64,000 bases of DNA from Novosphingobium sp. EMRT-2 (GTDB taxonomy: Bacteria; Pseudomonadota; Alphaproteobacteria; Sphingomonadales; Sphingomonadaceae). This document shows positions 26,462 to 35,493 of the stretch, one piece after another; the stretch's first letter is position 1, and every line of letters starts with the position of its first letter. The notes below the pieces were generated by a model. It saw only the letters and a list, made by a program, of their open reading frames with translations. It searched no databases and had not been told where the DNA came from. The DNA lies in the NCBI RefSeq assembly GCF_005145025.1, contig NZ_CP039695.1, positions 1,669,501-1,733,500 of the forward strand, read 5' to 3'. A program made the position numbers and the translations under genes.

Positions 26462-27745
26462 ATGGACAAGATCATCATTCGCGGCGGCAAGCGCCTTTCG
26501 GGTACGGTTCCGGTCTCCGGCGCGAAGAACGCCGCGCTGACGCTGCTGCCTTGCGCGCTGCTGACGGATGAGCCGGTTACCCTGCGCAACCTGCCGCGCC
26601 TGGCCGACATCGACGGCTTCCAGCACCTGATGAACCAGTTCGGGACGTCAACGTCGATCGCCGGCGCGCGGCCCGAGGATTTCGGCCGGGTGATGACGTT
26701 GCAGGCGACGCGGCTGACGTCCACCGTCGCCCCCTATGACCTCGTGCGCAAGATGCGCGCCTCGATCCTCGTGCTCGGCCCACTGCTGGCCCGTGCCGGC
26801 GAGGCGACCGTTTCGCTGCCCGGCGGCTGCGCCATCGGCAACCGCCCGATCGACCTGCATCTGAAGGCGCTCGAAGCCTTCGGCGCGCAGATCGAGCTCG
26901 CCGCCGGCTATGTGCGCGCCATCGCCCCCGATGGCGGCCTGCCCGGCGGGCGCTACAGCTTCCCCGTGGTCTCGGTCGGCGCGACCGAGAACGCGGTCAT
27001 GGCGGCCGTGCTCGCCAAGGGCAAAAGCACGCTGCACAACGCCGCGCGCGAACCGGAAATCGTGGACCTGTGCAACCTGCTCGTCGCCATGGGCGCGCAG
27101 ATCGAAGGGATCGGCACGTCCGACCTGACCATCCACGGCGTCGATCGCCTGCACGGCGCGACCTACATGGTCATGCCGGACCGGATCGAGGCGGGCAGCT
27201 ATGCCTGCGCCGCGGCGATCACCGGCGGCGAAGTGACGCTGGCCGGCGCAAGGATCGAGGACATGGAAGCGACCGTGCAGGCGTTGCGCGACGCGGGCGT
27301 GCGCGTGGAGCCGGTCAAGGGCGGCATCCACGTCGCCGCCGACGGCCCGCTGCGCCCCGTCACCATCTCCACCGCCCCCTACCCCGGCTTCGCCACCGAC
27401 ATGCAGGCGCAGCTCATGGCCATGCTGTGCCTGGCGCAAGGCTCCAGCGTGCTGACCGAAACGATCTTCGAAAACCGCTACATGCACGTTCCCGAACTGA
27501 ACCGCATGGGCGCGCGGATCGAGACCAAGGGCCGCACGGCGATCGTTCACGGCGTCGACAAGCTGACCGGGGCCGAAGTCATGGCGACCGACCTGCGCGC
27601 GTCGATGAGCCTGGTCATCGCCGGCCTCGCCGCCGAAGGCGAAACGCAGGTACACCGGCTGTACCACCTCGATCGCGGCTACGAGCGGCTCGAAGAGAAG
27701 TTCGCGCTGCTCGGCGCCGATGTGGAGCGCGTCGGCGGGGACTGA
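26462..27745 (+). CDS. murA: UDP-N-acetylglucosamine 1-carboxyvinyltransferase
   Basis: This 427-residue enzyme transfers enolpyruvate from PEP to UDP-GlcNAc, the first committed step in peptidoglycan synthesis. VSGAKNAAL (Lys22/Asn23) and the loop [14 protein letters not shown] with the catalytic Cys at 123 are present, so the normal fosfomycin-target residue is kept. Length is typical. It ends 10 bases before the convergent DUF1905 gene. Confidence 0.97.
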   Translation: MDKIIIRGGKRLSGTVPVSGAKNAALTLLPCALLTDEPVTLRNLPRLADIDGFQHLMNQFGTSTSIAGARPEDFGRVMTLQATRLTSTVAPYDLVRKMRASILVLGPLLARAGEATVSLPGGCAIGNRPIDLHLKALEAFGAQIELAAGYVRAIAPDGGLPGGRYSFPVVSVGATENAVMAAVLAKGKSTLHNAAREPEIVDLCNLLVAMGAQIEGIGTSDLTIHGVDRLHGATYMVMPDRIEAGSYACAAAITGGEVTLAGARIEDMEATVQALRDAGVRVEPVKGGIHVAADGPLRPVTISTAPYPGFATDMQAQLMAMLCLAQGSSVLTETIFENRYMHVPELNRMGARIETKGRTAIVHGVDKLTGAEVMATDLRASMSLVIAGLAAEGETQVHRLYHLDRGYERLEEKFALLGADVERVGGD

Positions 27746-27755
27746 GCGCGGCGCG

Positions 27756-28064
27756 TCAGCCGATCTCGATATGCGCGGACACGCGCGCGCCTGGGCCGAT
27801 GCTCTCTGCCCGTTGCACAGCGACCTTGACCGGCAGCAGATAGCCGCCGTCGCGCGGGAAAAGCGACGTGGTGAAGCGCGTTTTCCCGATCACCGCCGCC
27901 ACCGGCACCACCCCCCAGCCGTAACTCGCCTGGCGGGCCGCATGGGCGATCTCGCCGCGATGGCGATCGGGGATCGGCGCGAACACAAACGGCGCCGGAC
28001 CGCGCCATTCGATCAGAAGCGCTTCAAAATCGAGGCTAACCAGGGGATCGCGCCTATCCGTCAT
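27756..28064 (-). CDS. DUF1905 domain protein
   Basis: This 102-residue protein matches the small beta-barrel DUF1905 family by eye: FEALLIEWRGPAPFVFAPIP, YGWGVVPVAAVIGKTRFTTS and FPRDGGYLLPVKVAVQRAE. ATG 28064 overlaps the upstream RHH gene by 11 bases; a longer frame to 28118 is inside that gene. Function is unknown. It is convergent with murA. Confidence 0.85.
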   Translation of the reverse strand: MTDRRDPLVSLDFEALLIEWRGPAPFVFAPIPDRHRGEIAHAARQASYGWGVVPVAAVIGKTRFTTSLFPRDGGYLLPVKVAVQRAESIGPGARVSAHIEIG

Positions 28065-28305
28065 GCGCAAGGCCAATCCCCACGCGCGCCACCAGCCACA
28101 GCCGGATGGCGCTGGCAAGGCCGGGCGGCGTGGGGCTGGCGATGCGCTGGGCGTCGATGCGCGCCACCAGCGCGTTGATCGGCAGCGCTTCCGCCTCGGC
28201 GGCGGCGCGGAGCATCTCCCAGAACAGCGGTTCCAGGCTGATCGAGGTCTTGTGCCCGGCGATCTCCACCGAACGCTTGACGGGAGGATGGTAGAGCGAA
28301 GCCAC
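28054..28305 (-). CDS. Ribbon-helix-helix domain protein (RHH_4 type)
   Basis: The core VKRSVEIAGHKTSISLEPLF followed by WEMLRAAAEAEALPINALVARIDA and LASAIRLWLVARV is the arrangement of small RHH_4 proteins of alphaproteobacteria, thought to bind DNA or act as regulators. The start is uncertain: GTG 28305 (83 residues) is used here, while GTG 28326 or TTG 28338 would place a GC-rich hairpin inside the coding region. The MITE-like element begins only 47 bases upstream of the chosen start and may have replaced the native promoter. It overlaps the DUF1905 gene. Confidence 0.8.
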   Translation of the reverse strand: MASLYHPPVKRSVEIAGHKTSISLEPLFWEMLRAAAEAEALPINALVARIDAQRIASPTPPGLASAIRLWLVARVGIGLAHDG

Positions 28306-28323
28306 GCCCTGTTTTACCAGCGC

Positions 28324-28349
28324 CACGGGCGGCCGCAAAGCCGCCCGTG
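28324..28349. other. GC-rich hairpin at the 5' side of the RHH gene
   Basis: Arms CACGGGCGGC (28324-28333) and GCCGCCCGTG (28340-28349) form a perfect 10-bp stem with loop CGCAAA. It abuts the MITE-like element. No T-run follows on either strand, so a terminator role is doubtful. Confidence 0.5.
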
Positions 28350-28351
28350 CA

Positions 28352-28619
28352 TAGGGTCAGGACCCATTACTGGCGCGGTCGAGGTTTGAAGCAATTTGCC
28401 CCAGTGCAAGGAGAGAGGGCGCAGGAATATGTCGATATTTCAAGTCCTCTCGACGCCGCAATGGGGCAAATTGGTCAAATCCCTGCGGGACGCCCAAATG
28501 GCTTCCATCTCGAACCGAAAGGCGCTTGCAAAGGCAACCAGCCTTCGCCGCGCGCCTTTCGGCCCGATATGTTCGCCATTTGGACGGCTCGACCGTGCCA
28601 GTAATGGGTCCTGACCCTA
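28352..28619. mobile_element. MITE-like non-autonomous element, 268 bp
   Basis: The element is bounded by 32-base terminal inverted repeats (28352-28383 and 28588-28619) matching at 31 of 32 positions; the outer ends read TAGGGTCAGGACCC. A second perfect 12-bp inverted repeat lies inside (28392-28403 CAATTTGCCCCA and 28462-28473). No transposase frame of credible length exists within it. The terminal TA may represent a TA target duplication. It fills almost the whole gap between phbB (stop at 28622) and the RHH gene. The parent transposon was not identified. Confidence 0.8.
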
Positions 28620-28621
28620 AA

Positions 28622-29344
28622 TCAGTACATATGCTGGCCGCCGTTGATCGACAGCGTCGATCCGGTGACAAAGCCCGCCTCTTCCGAACAGAGGAACGCC
28701 ACGCCGCGCGCGATTTCGGAAGCATGGCCCAGCCGGCCGACCGGAATCTTGGCGACGATCTTCTCCAGCACGGCGGGCGGCACCGCCGCGACCATGTCGG
28801 TATCGATGTAGCCCGGCGCGATCGCGTTGACGGTCACGCCGTATTTCGCGCCTTCCTGAGCCAGCGCCTTGGTGAAGCCGTGGATGCCGGACTTGGCCGC
28901 GGCATAGTTGACCTGGCCATATTGCCCGGCCTGCCCGTTGATCGAACCGATGTTGACGATGCGCCCCCAGCCTCGTTCGCGCATGCCCGGGAAGGTCGCC
29001 TTGGCCATGTTGAAGCACCCGCCCAGGTTGATGCGCATGACCTCGTTCCAGTCATCGAACGTCATCTTGTGCAGCACACCGTCCCGCGTCACGCCGGCGT
29101 TGTTCACCACGACATCGACAGAGCCGAAATCCGCCGCCACCTGCGCGCACCCGTCAAGGCAAGCCTGATGATCGCCGACGTCCCAGCGATAGGCCTTGAT
29201 GCCGGTGGCGTCGGTGAAGGCCTTGGCCTTCTCGGCATTGCCGGCATAGTTGGCGGCGACCGTAAAACCGAGGTCCCGGAGTGCAAGACTGATCGCTTCG
29301 CCAATACCCCGAGTACCGCCGGTAACAATTGCAACACGCGCCAT
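28622..29344 (-). CDS. phbB: Acetoacetyl-CoA reductase
   Basis: This 240-residue NADPH-dependent short-chain dehydrogenase makes (R)-3-hydroxybutyryl-CoA for polyhydroxybutyrate. The cofactor loop GGTRGIG is at 9-15 and NNAG at 81-84. Catalytic residues are Ser134 (IGSINGQ), Tyr147 and Lys151 (YAAAK). The GQAGQYGQVNY segment and the ending STLSINGGQHMY are characteristic of PhaB/PhbB. No phaC or phaA is in the window. Its upstream region carries GCAG-type palindromes, and a MITE-like element begins 2 bases beyond its stop. Confidence 0.93.
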   Translation of the reverse strand: MARVAIVTGGTRGIGEAISLALRDLGFTVAANYAGNAEKAKAFTDATGIKAYRWDVGDHQACLDGCAQVAADFGSVDVVVNNAGVTRDGVLHKMTFDDWNEVMRINLGGCFNMAKATFPGMRERGWGRIVNIGSINGQAGQYGQVNYAAAKSGIHGFTKALAQEGAKYGVTVNAIAPGYIDTDMVAAVPPAVLEKIVAKIPVGRLGHASEIARGVAFLCSEEAGFVTGSTLSINGGQHMY

Positions 29345-29434
29345 GTCAAAACTCCAGTATTCACCCCAATCGGCGTCAAGCGTAAGGATATGGGCGCGGA
29401 GCTACAAGCGCTTTACGGATCAAAATCCAATTAT

Positions 29435-29462
29435 TGCAGCGCGATATATTGCTGCATCGCAG
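29435..29462. promoter_or_regulatory. CTGC/GCAG palindromes upstream of phbB, candidate PhaR operator
   Basis: CTGCATCGCAG (29452-29462) is a perfect CTGC-N3-GCAG palindrome, and TGCAGC/GCTGCA (29435-29440, 29451-29456) forms a second, overlapping inverted repeat. PhaR repressors of alphaproteobacterial PHB genes are known to bind CTGC-N3/4-GCAG type sites. The site is 91-118 bases upstream of the start. Binding is inferred; phaR itself is not in the window. Confidence 0.45.
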
Positions 29463-29543
29463 TATAATGCTGCCATTAATACTGCACGCGCGAAGAAACG
29501 TGCCAATAATGCGGCATCCCGGAAAACCTGCGATGTAGGGGAA

Positions 29544-30326
29544 TCAGAAGTGGAACTGCGTTCCGACGTAAACGGCCTGGCTGTCCTGCTTACCGTCCGT
29601 CAGCGGACGCAGACGGTCACGCTCCGACGAATAGCGGATGCCAGCCATGACGTTGAGATTGCCGGTCAGGCGATAGCTGCCGCCCAGATCGACTTGGTAA
29701 TCGCCCTGGTTCTCAAGCGTGCGCGGCGCGCGCCCGGCGCGTTCCTTCTGGTCAAGCTCCAGCCGCGGCGAAAGGCGGCCCGGCGCCGTCGGCGCAGGAC
29801 CGGACAGCTTGAACGCCTGGAAATCGGGCATTTCCAGCCGCGCGACTTCGCGGGGCTGCGATCCATCGATCGCAAAGCTCTGGTATCCGCGCGCAAGACC
29901 GAGGTTGTAGGCCGTGGGCGCGATCCGCACGGTGGCGGCACCCGGCGTCGTCGCGGCGGCGGCGAAGGCCTGGCGGACGGACACGACACGCGACGTATCG
30001 TCGTTCACCCGAACCGCCACGGTCACCGCGCGGTCCGGCCGTGTTTCGGTGCCGGCGGGCGTGAAGCGGAACAGCTTGCCATTCGACAACGCCCGCACGG
30101 TGATCTGCGCGGCAAGGCGCGGATCGATCGAGGCCGGCGTGAAGGAGCCGATCCCGCCGCGCGCGGCAAGGCTGACCGGCGAGGCATCGAAATGGTTCGC
30201 GAAAGCGCTGCTGACAGTGGGAGCGATAAGAAGGCCGGCGGAAGCCGCCGCACCGATCAGCAGGGGCGCACGCAAAATACGGCGCAAGCCGCCTTTTTTG
30301 CCGTTGCCATCAACCCTGCCAGTCAT
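29544..30326 (-). CDS. Putative outer-membrane-associated protein of unknown function
   Basis: This 260-residue protein has a basic N-terminus and a hydrophobic segment about residues 18-40 (RAPLLIGAAASAGLLIAPTV), probably a signal anchor or signal peptide. The C-terminal third alternates in barrel-like strands (YQVDLGGSYRLTGNLNVMAG, YVGTQFHF) and ends in Phe, which is typical of outer-membrane proteins. No family was recognised. ATG 30326 is chosen; sequence upstream to 30461 is unlikely to be coding. It stands alone between phbB and the divergent DUF3576 gene. Confidence 0.75.
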   Translation of the reverse strand: MTGRVDGNGKKGGLRRILRAPLLIGAAASAGLLIAPTVSSAFANHFDASPVSLAARGGIGSFTPASIDPRLAAQITVRALSNGKLFRFTPAGTETRPDRAVTVAVRVNDDTSRVVSVRQAFAAAATTPGAATVRIAPTAYNLGLARGYQSFAIDGSQPREVARLEMPDFQAFKLSGPAPTAPGRLSPRLELDQKERAGRAPRTLENQGDYQVDLGGSYRLTGNLNVMAGIRYSSERDRLRPLTDGKQDSQAVYVGTQFHF

Positions 30327-30679
30327 CTCGAAACGGTCCCTCAGCCCTGTTGCAGAGCCCCCTTTCACGCGGAATATGTGATTCTCGTGACAAAGGCGAT
30401 CTCTTTGTTTGTCCTTATAACCATTATGGCCAGAAGGCGAGTCTCCATGTGGGTGCGGCACCGCTTGCTGGCAAGCTGTTGCACGATGTCCACAGCCGCC
30501 ACGGCATTCAGGACCGGTTCACGCCAGGCGCCTGCTATGTGGACTCTTGTTTCATCGCGCTTGCGGCCCGCGGCGCCGGGGTGATAGAGGCCCCGGACCG
30601 GCGTGCGGCAAGCGCGCTTCATATCAGGACCGGAAGGATGCGCCAGCCGCCTCCTTCCCGCCAGCAAGGACGAAGTGTA

Positions 30680-31162
30680 GTGACCGTCAGCGCCTCTGGA
30701 TTCCGCCGTGCCAAACACCTCGCGTCCGGTCGCGCCCTCGTCACATGCGCTGTGCTCGGCACGCTGGCGCTGGGGCTGTCCGCCTGCGGTCACAAGAAGC
30801 AGCGCCCCCGGCTGGACCTGGCCGCCAGCAAGGTGACGACGATCGGCGTCAACGCCTACCTCTGGCGCGCCAGTCTCGAAACGCTCTCGTTCATGCCGCT
30901 GCTGCAGACCGACAGCAACGGCGGCGTGATCGTCACCGACTGGTACGCCAATCCGAAGAACCCGGGTGAGCGCGTCAAGGTCACCGTGTCGATCCTCGAT
31001 CAGGACCTGCGCGCCGACGCGCTGCGCGTCGCCGCCAGCCGGCAGGTCTCGCAGAACGGCCAGTGGGTCGATGCGCCCGTGCAGGCCGCCACCGTGCAGA
31101 AGCTGGAAGACGTGATCCTGACCAAGGCGCGCGACCTGCGCCGCCAGACGATCAAGGGCTGA
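30680..31162 (+). CDS. DUF3576 lipoprotein
   Basis: This 160-residue protein has a lipoprotein signal with lipobox LSAC near residue 30 and the DUF3576 core VGVNAYLWRASLETLSFMPL-like block, read here as IGVNAYLWRASLETLSFMPL, then TDWYANPKNPGERVKVTVSI and EDVILTKARDLR. GTG 30680 has AAGGA 9 bases upstream; ATG 30638 is an alternative but its GGAAGG touches the start codon. In alphaproteobacteria DUF3576 genes typically precede leuS and lptE, exactly as here. An envelope role is likely but unproven. Confidence 0.88.
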   Translation: MTVSASGFRRAKHLASGRALVTCAVLGTLALGLSACGHKKQRPRLDLAASKVTTIGVNAYLWRASLETLSFMPLLQTDSNGGVIVTDWYANPKNPGERVKVTVSILDQDLRADALRVAASRQVSQNGQWVDAPVQAATVQKLEDVILTKARDLRRQTIKG

Positions 31163-31246
31163 ACGCACAGATAGAGGGCCGGCGGGGCACTCCGGCCGGC
31201 ATCGACCGCCTTGCACGCGCGCGCCGCGCTCCCTAGAGGAGCGGGC

Positions 31247-33769
31247 ATGACTGCAGACCGTTTCGATCCTTCTTCCGCCGATATCCGCTGGCAGCGCGTC
31301 TGGGACGAGCGCGAGAGCTTCCGCGCCGACGACGCAAGCGCCAAGCCGCGCAGCTACGTGCTGGAGATGTTCCCCTATCCTTCGGGGCGCATCCACATCG
31401 GCCACGTTCGCAACTACACGATGGGCGACGTGCTGGCCCGCTACAAGCGGATGAAGGGCTTCGAGGTGCTGCACCCGATGGGCTGGGACGCCTTCGGGAT
31501 GCCGGCCGAGAACGCCGCCATGGAAAAGGGCGTCCACCCCGGCGGCTGGACGCGCGACAACATCGCCAACATGAAGGCGCAGCTCAAGCGCCTGGGCTTC
31601 GCGCTCGACTGGAGCCGCGAGATCGCGACCTGCGAGCCGGAATATTACGGCCACGAACAGGCGCTGTTCCTCGACCTCTACGAGGGCGGCTTGGTCTATC
31701 GCAAAGAATCGGCGGTCAACTGGGACCCAGTCGACCAGACCGTGCTGGCCAACGAACAGGTGATCGACGGGCGCGGCTGGCGTTCGGGCGCGCTGGTGGA
31801 AAAGCGCAAGCTCAACCAGTGGTTCCTCAAGATCACCGATTTCGCCGAGGAACTGCTGGAAGGCCTGGGCACGCTGGAAAACTGGCCGGAAAAGGTCCGG
31901 CTGATGCAGGAAAACTGGATCGGCAAGAGCCAGGGCCTGCAATTCGCCTTCACGCTTTCCAGCGGCGAAAAGCTCGACGTCTATACCACGCGCCCGGACA
32001 CGATCTTCGGCGCGAGCTTCGTCGCGGTCGCCGCCGATCACCCCGTGGCGCAGGCCGTTGCCGCCGGCAGCACCGCCGCGCAGGACTTCATCGCGCTGTG
32101 CAAGCAGGGCGGGACGACCGCCGCCGAGCTGGAAACGGCGGAAAAGCTTGGCTTCGACACCGGCATCACCGCGAAGCATCCGTTCACCGGCGCGGACCTG
32201 CCGGTCTTCATCGCCAACTTCGTGCTGATGGACTACGGCACCGGCGCGATCATGGCCGTGCCGGGGCATGACCAGCGCGACTTCGATTTCGCCACCAAGT
32301 ACGGACTGCCGATCCTGCGCGTCGTCGCCGCGGACGCGGCCGATGCCGGCAAGCCCTTCGCGGGCGAGGCCGAAGCCGGCGACGGCGTGCTGGTGAACTC
32401 CGGCTTCCTCGATGGCATGGCCGTGGCCGACGCCAAGGCCGCCGTGATCGCCCGCGCCGAAAGCAAAGGCTGGGGCCAGGGCAAGACGGTGTGGCGCCTG
32501 CGCGACTGGGGCGTCAGCCGCCAGCGCTACTGGGGCACGCCGATCCCCTTCATCCACTGCGAGGTCTGCGGCGTGGTGCCGGTGCCCAAGAAGCACCTGC
32601 CCGTCACGCTACCCGAGGACGTCGATTTCCAGACGCCGGGCAATCCGCTGGTCCGCCACCCCACCTGGAAGCATGTCGATTGCCCGCAATGCGGCAAGCC
32701 CGCCCGGCGCGAGACCGACACGCTCGATACCTTCGTCGATTCGTCGTGGTACTTCCTGCGCTTCGCCAGCCAGCCCGCCGACCGTCCGTTCGATCCCGAA
32801 CAGATCCGCCAGTGGATGCCGGTGGAACAGTATATCGGCGGGATCGAGCACGCGATCCTGCACCTGCTCTATGCCCGCTTCTGGACGCGCGCGCTGGCGC
32901 GGATCGGCAAGCTGGACGTGAAGGAACCGTTCGCCAGCCTGTTCACGCAAGGGATGGTGACGCACGAGACCTATTCGCGGATCGACGACGCCAGCGGCCA
33001 GCCGGTGTGGTTCGCCCCGGCCGAAGTCGAACGGACGGGCGAGAGCGCGACGCTGAAGGCGGATGGCGCGCCGGTCGAAATCGGCCGCGTCATCAAGATG
33101 TCGAAGTCGAAGAAGAACGTCGTCGATCCCGATGAGATCGTCGGCCAGTACGGCGCCGACGCGATTCGCTGGTTTATGCTGTCCGACAGCCCGCCCGAGC
33201 GCGACTTGCCGTGGTCCGAGGCCGGCATCGAGGGTTGCGCCCGCTTTGTCCAGCGTCTGTGGCGCCTGTTCGCGCAATACGACGCCGCGGCCACCGGCGA
33301 GGACAAGGCCATCGACCGCAAGGCGCATCAGACCGTCCACGCCGTGGCGCAGGACATCGAGGCGCTGGGCTTCAACAAGGCCGTGGCGCGCATCTACGAA
33401 CTGACCGGCGCGATCGAGAAGGCCGCGCCTTCGGCCTGCCGCTCCGCCGCGATTCGCGCGCTGCTGCTGCTGGTCGCCCCGATGATGCCGCACCTGGCCG
33501 AGGAAGCCTTCGCGCGCTTCGGCGAAGGGCTGGCGGCCGACGCGGCCTGGCCCGCCGTCGATCCGGCGCTGCTGGTCGATGACGAGGTGACCGTGGCGGT
33601 GCAGGTCAAGGGCAAGCTGCGCGATACGCTGACCGTGGCCAAGGGCACCGCGCGCGAGGAGCTGGAACGCCTTGCCCTCGCCAGCGACAAGGTGCAGCGT
33701 GCGCTGGACGGGGCGGAAGTGAAGAAGGTGATCGTGGTGCCCGATCGGCTGGTGAACCTTGTCGCGTAA
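31247..33769 (+). CDS. leuS: Leucine-tRNA ligase
   Basis: This 840-residue class I synthetase charges tRNA-Leu. The HIGH motif appears as [15 protein letters not shown] (HIGH at 50-53) and KMSKS as [13 protein letters not shown] in the second half. An editing domain with [16 protein letters not shown] is present, and [16 protein letters not shown] is the threonine-rich/editing block. ATG 31247 follows AGAGGAG. The lptE start is 1 base after the stop. Confidence 0.97.
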   Translation: MTADRFDPSSADIRWQRVWDERESFRADDASAKPRSYVLEMFPYPSGRIHIGHVRNYTMGDVLARYKRMKGFEVLHPMGWDAFGMPAENAAMEKGVHPGGWTRDNIANMKAQLKRLGFALDWSREIATCEPEYYGHEQALFLDLYEGGLVYRKESAVNWDPVDQTVLANEQVIDGRGWRSGALVEKRKLNQWFLKITDFAEELLEGLGTLENWPEKVRLMQENWIGKSQGLQFAFTLSSGEKLDVYTTRPDTIFGASFVAVAADHPVAQAVAAGSTAAQDFIALCKQGGTTAAELETAEKLGFDTGITAKHPFTGADLPVFIANFVLMDYGTGAIMAVPGHDQRDFDFATKYGLPILRVVAADAADAGKPFAGEAEAGDGVLVNSGFLDGMAVADAKAAVIARAESKGWGQGKTVWRLRDWGVSRQRYWGTPIPFIHCEVCGVVPVPKKHLPVTLPEDVDFQTPGNPLVRHPTWKHVDCPQCGKPARRETDTLDTFVDSSWYFLRFASQPADRPFDPEQIRQWMPVEQYIGGIEHAILHLLYARFWTRALARIGKLDVKEPFASLFTQGMVTHETYSRIDDASGQPVWFAPAEVERTGESATLKADGAPVEIGRVIKMSKSKKNVVDPDEIVGQYGADAIRWFMLSDSPPERDLPWSEAGIEGCARFVQRLWRLFAQYDAAATGEDKAIDRKAHQTVHAVAQDIEALGFNKAVARIYELTGAIEKAAPSACRSAAIRALLLLVAPMMPHLAEEAFARFGEGLAADAAWPAVDPALLVDDEVTVAVQVKGKLRDTLTVAKGTAREELERLALASDKVQRALDGAEVKKVIVVPDRLVNLVA

Positions 33770-33770
33770 C

Positions 33771-34274
33771 ATGCCTCCCCTCCCCCGGCTGCTGGCCAGC
33801 GCGCTGCTGACGGCGCTGCTTGCCGGGTGTGGCGGGCTCAGCCCGATGTACGCCGGGGGCGGCAGTGGCACCGTGGCCCGCGCGCTCAGCGGCGTGGAAG
33901 TGCCCTCGATCCAGGGCCAGTCCGGCTGGCTGGTGCGCAACGCGCTGGTCGACCGGCTGGGCGCGGGCGGCAAGGACGGCGCGCGCTACCGGCTCGACGT
34001 GCGGCTGGACGAGCGCCTGCAGGGCCTCGGCATCCTCTCCGACGATACCGTCACCCGCGAACGCCGCACCCTGCGCGCGCGCTTCCAGCTGGTCGATCTT
34101 GCCAGCGGCGATGTCGTGCTGGACGCGACCGCCGGCGCCGATGCAGGGCTGGACGTGGTCTCGAGCGAATACGCGGTGATCGCGGCGGAACAGACCGCGC
34201 TCGAAAACCTTTCGCGCGAAGTGGCCGGCCAGATCGTCACCCGCGTCGCGGTCAAGCTGCGCAAGCCGCAATGA
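33771..34274 (+). CDS. lptE: LPS-assembly lipoprotein LptE
   Basis: This 167-residue outer-membrane lipoprotein is the plug partner of LptD. A lipoprotein signal ends LLAGC near residue 20. The motif GGLSPMYAGG just after the lipid Cys, the VEVPSIQGQSGWLVRNALVDRL helix region and the ENLSREVAGQIVTRV end are usual for alphaproteobacterial LptE. ATG 33771 is one base after leuS; TTG 33759 is possible. The order leuS-lptE-holA is conserved across proteobacteria. Sphingomonads without LPS still keep the Lpt bridge, presumably for glycosphingolipid. Confidence 0.9.
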   Translation: MPPLPRLLASALLTALLAGCGGLSPMYAGGGSGTVARALSGVEVPSIQGQSGWLVRNALVDRLGAGGKDGARYRLDVRLDERLQGLGILSDDTVTRERRTLRARFQLVDLASGDVVLDATAGADAGLDVVSSEYAVIAAEQTALENLSREVAGQIVTRVAVKLRKPQ

Positions 34275-34311
34275 TCCGCGCCGCGCGGGCCGCCGGACCG
34301 GGCCGCCGGCC

Positions 34312-35334
34312 GTGAAAGCCACGCAAAAGAACTTCGCCGGCACCGCCGCCCGCGCCGCGCGCGAATGCCGCGTGTTCTATTTCTGCGGTCCCGACGAAGC
34401 CGGCGCCGGTGATGCCGCGCAGAAGATCGCCGGATTGCTGGGCGAGGCCGAGCGCGTGGAGATTTCCGGATCGGAGCTGAAGCGCGATCCGGTGAAGCTG
34501 GCCGACGAGGCACGTTCGGTCTCGCTGTTCGGCGACAAGCGGCAGATTCACGTGCGGACCGCCGGAGACGAGGCGTTCGACGCGGTGGAAACGCTCCTCG
34601 CCAGCCCCGTCGATGGCTGGCCGGTGCTGATCGTCGCCAGCTCCGCCACCGACAAGTCGCGCGTGGCCAAGCTGCTGGGCGACCGGCCCGATGCGCTGGT
34701 GGCGATGTTCCATCCGCCCGACGTCAAATCGGTGACAGAGGCCGTCCGCGTCATGGCCGACGCCGCCGGCGTGCGCCTGACCGGGGAACTGGCCGAACGC
34801 ATCGCGCGCGGCACAGGTCTGGACACCCGCATGGCGCGCAGCGAGATCGAGAAGCTCGCGCTCTACCTCGACGCCAGCCCCCAGGCCCCGCGTACCGCCG
34901 ACGGCGCCGCGTTCGACGCGATCGGCGCGGTCAACGAAGACGATGGTTTCATGCCGCTGGTCAACGCCGTGCTGGGCGGCGATGCCGCCCGCCTGCCGGG
35001 CGAGCTGGCGCGGATGCGCGAACTGGCGCTCAATCCGGTGGGCCTGCTGCTCGCCTTCGAACGGCGCGCGGTGCAGCTGGCGGACCTCGCCGGCCGCCTC
35101 GGCCACCGCAGCGACCTTGGCGCCTTCATGGAAGACGAAGTGTCCTCGCGCCGCGTGTTCTTCCGCGACCGGCAAGACCTCGCCAACCAGCTCCGCCGCT
35201 GGCGCGGCCGCAAACTGGAACGCCTCCTCGCCCGCCTGATCGCCCTGCACCGCACCCTGCTGGGCGACAGCCAGAACAGCGAACTGGCGCTGGCCCAGGG
35301 CCTGGCGGAGATCGCCCGGGCGGCGGGGCGGTGA
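34312..35334 (+). CDS. holA: DNA polymerase III subunit delta
   Basis: This 340-residue clamp-loader subunit opens the beta clamp. It has the AAA+-like N-terminal fold with VFYFCGPDEAGAGDAAQKIA, SLFGDKRQIHV and GWPVLIVASS, followed by the family helical blocks ARGTGLDTRMARSEIEKLAL and AVNEDDGFMPLVNAVLGG. The start is GTG 34312, 37 bases after lptE. Its end marks the last core gene before the low-GC capsule island. Confidence 0.93.
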   Translation: MKATQKNFAGTAARAARECRVFYFCGPDEAGAGDAAQKIAGLLGEAERVEISGSELKRDPVKLADEARSVSLFGDKRQIHVRTAGDEAFDAVETLLASPVDGWPVLIVASSATDKSRVAKLLGDRPDALVAMFHPPDVKSVTEAVRVMADAAGVRLTGELAERIARGTGLDTRMARSEIEKLALYLDASPQAPRTADGAAFDAIGAVNEDDGFMPLVNAVLGGDAARLPGELARMRELALNPVGLLLAFERRAVQLADLAGRLGHRSDLGAFMEDEVSSRRVFFRDRQDLANQLRRWRGRKLERLLARLIALHRTLLGDSQNSELALAQGLAEIARAAGR

Positions 35335-35493
35335 TAGGAAGTCGATTTACGATCGATCAAAGCACAGGCATCCACTCAGAGCCAAGCCGGCTTGATATAT
35401 CCGAAAACCCCGTCAAAATGGGCTGAGCCCAGTTCTTCCAATAGTATAATCATTCCAACATCGGTCAATTTTGAAAATAGAGCAATACAAGAA

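Noticed and set aside
31176..31200. GC-rich inverted repeat between the DUF3576 gene and leuS
   Set aside because: No T-run follows and the stem is short; likely chance in GC-rich sequence.
30365..32596. 743-codon minus-strand frame
   Set aside because: Antisense to the DUF3576 gene and leuS, both well supported; runs through a non-coding promoter region too.
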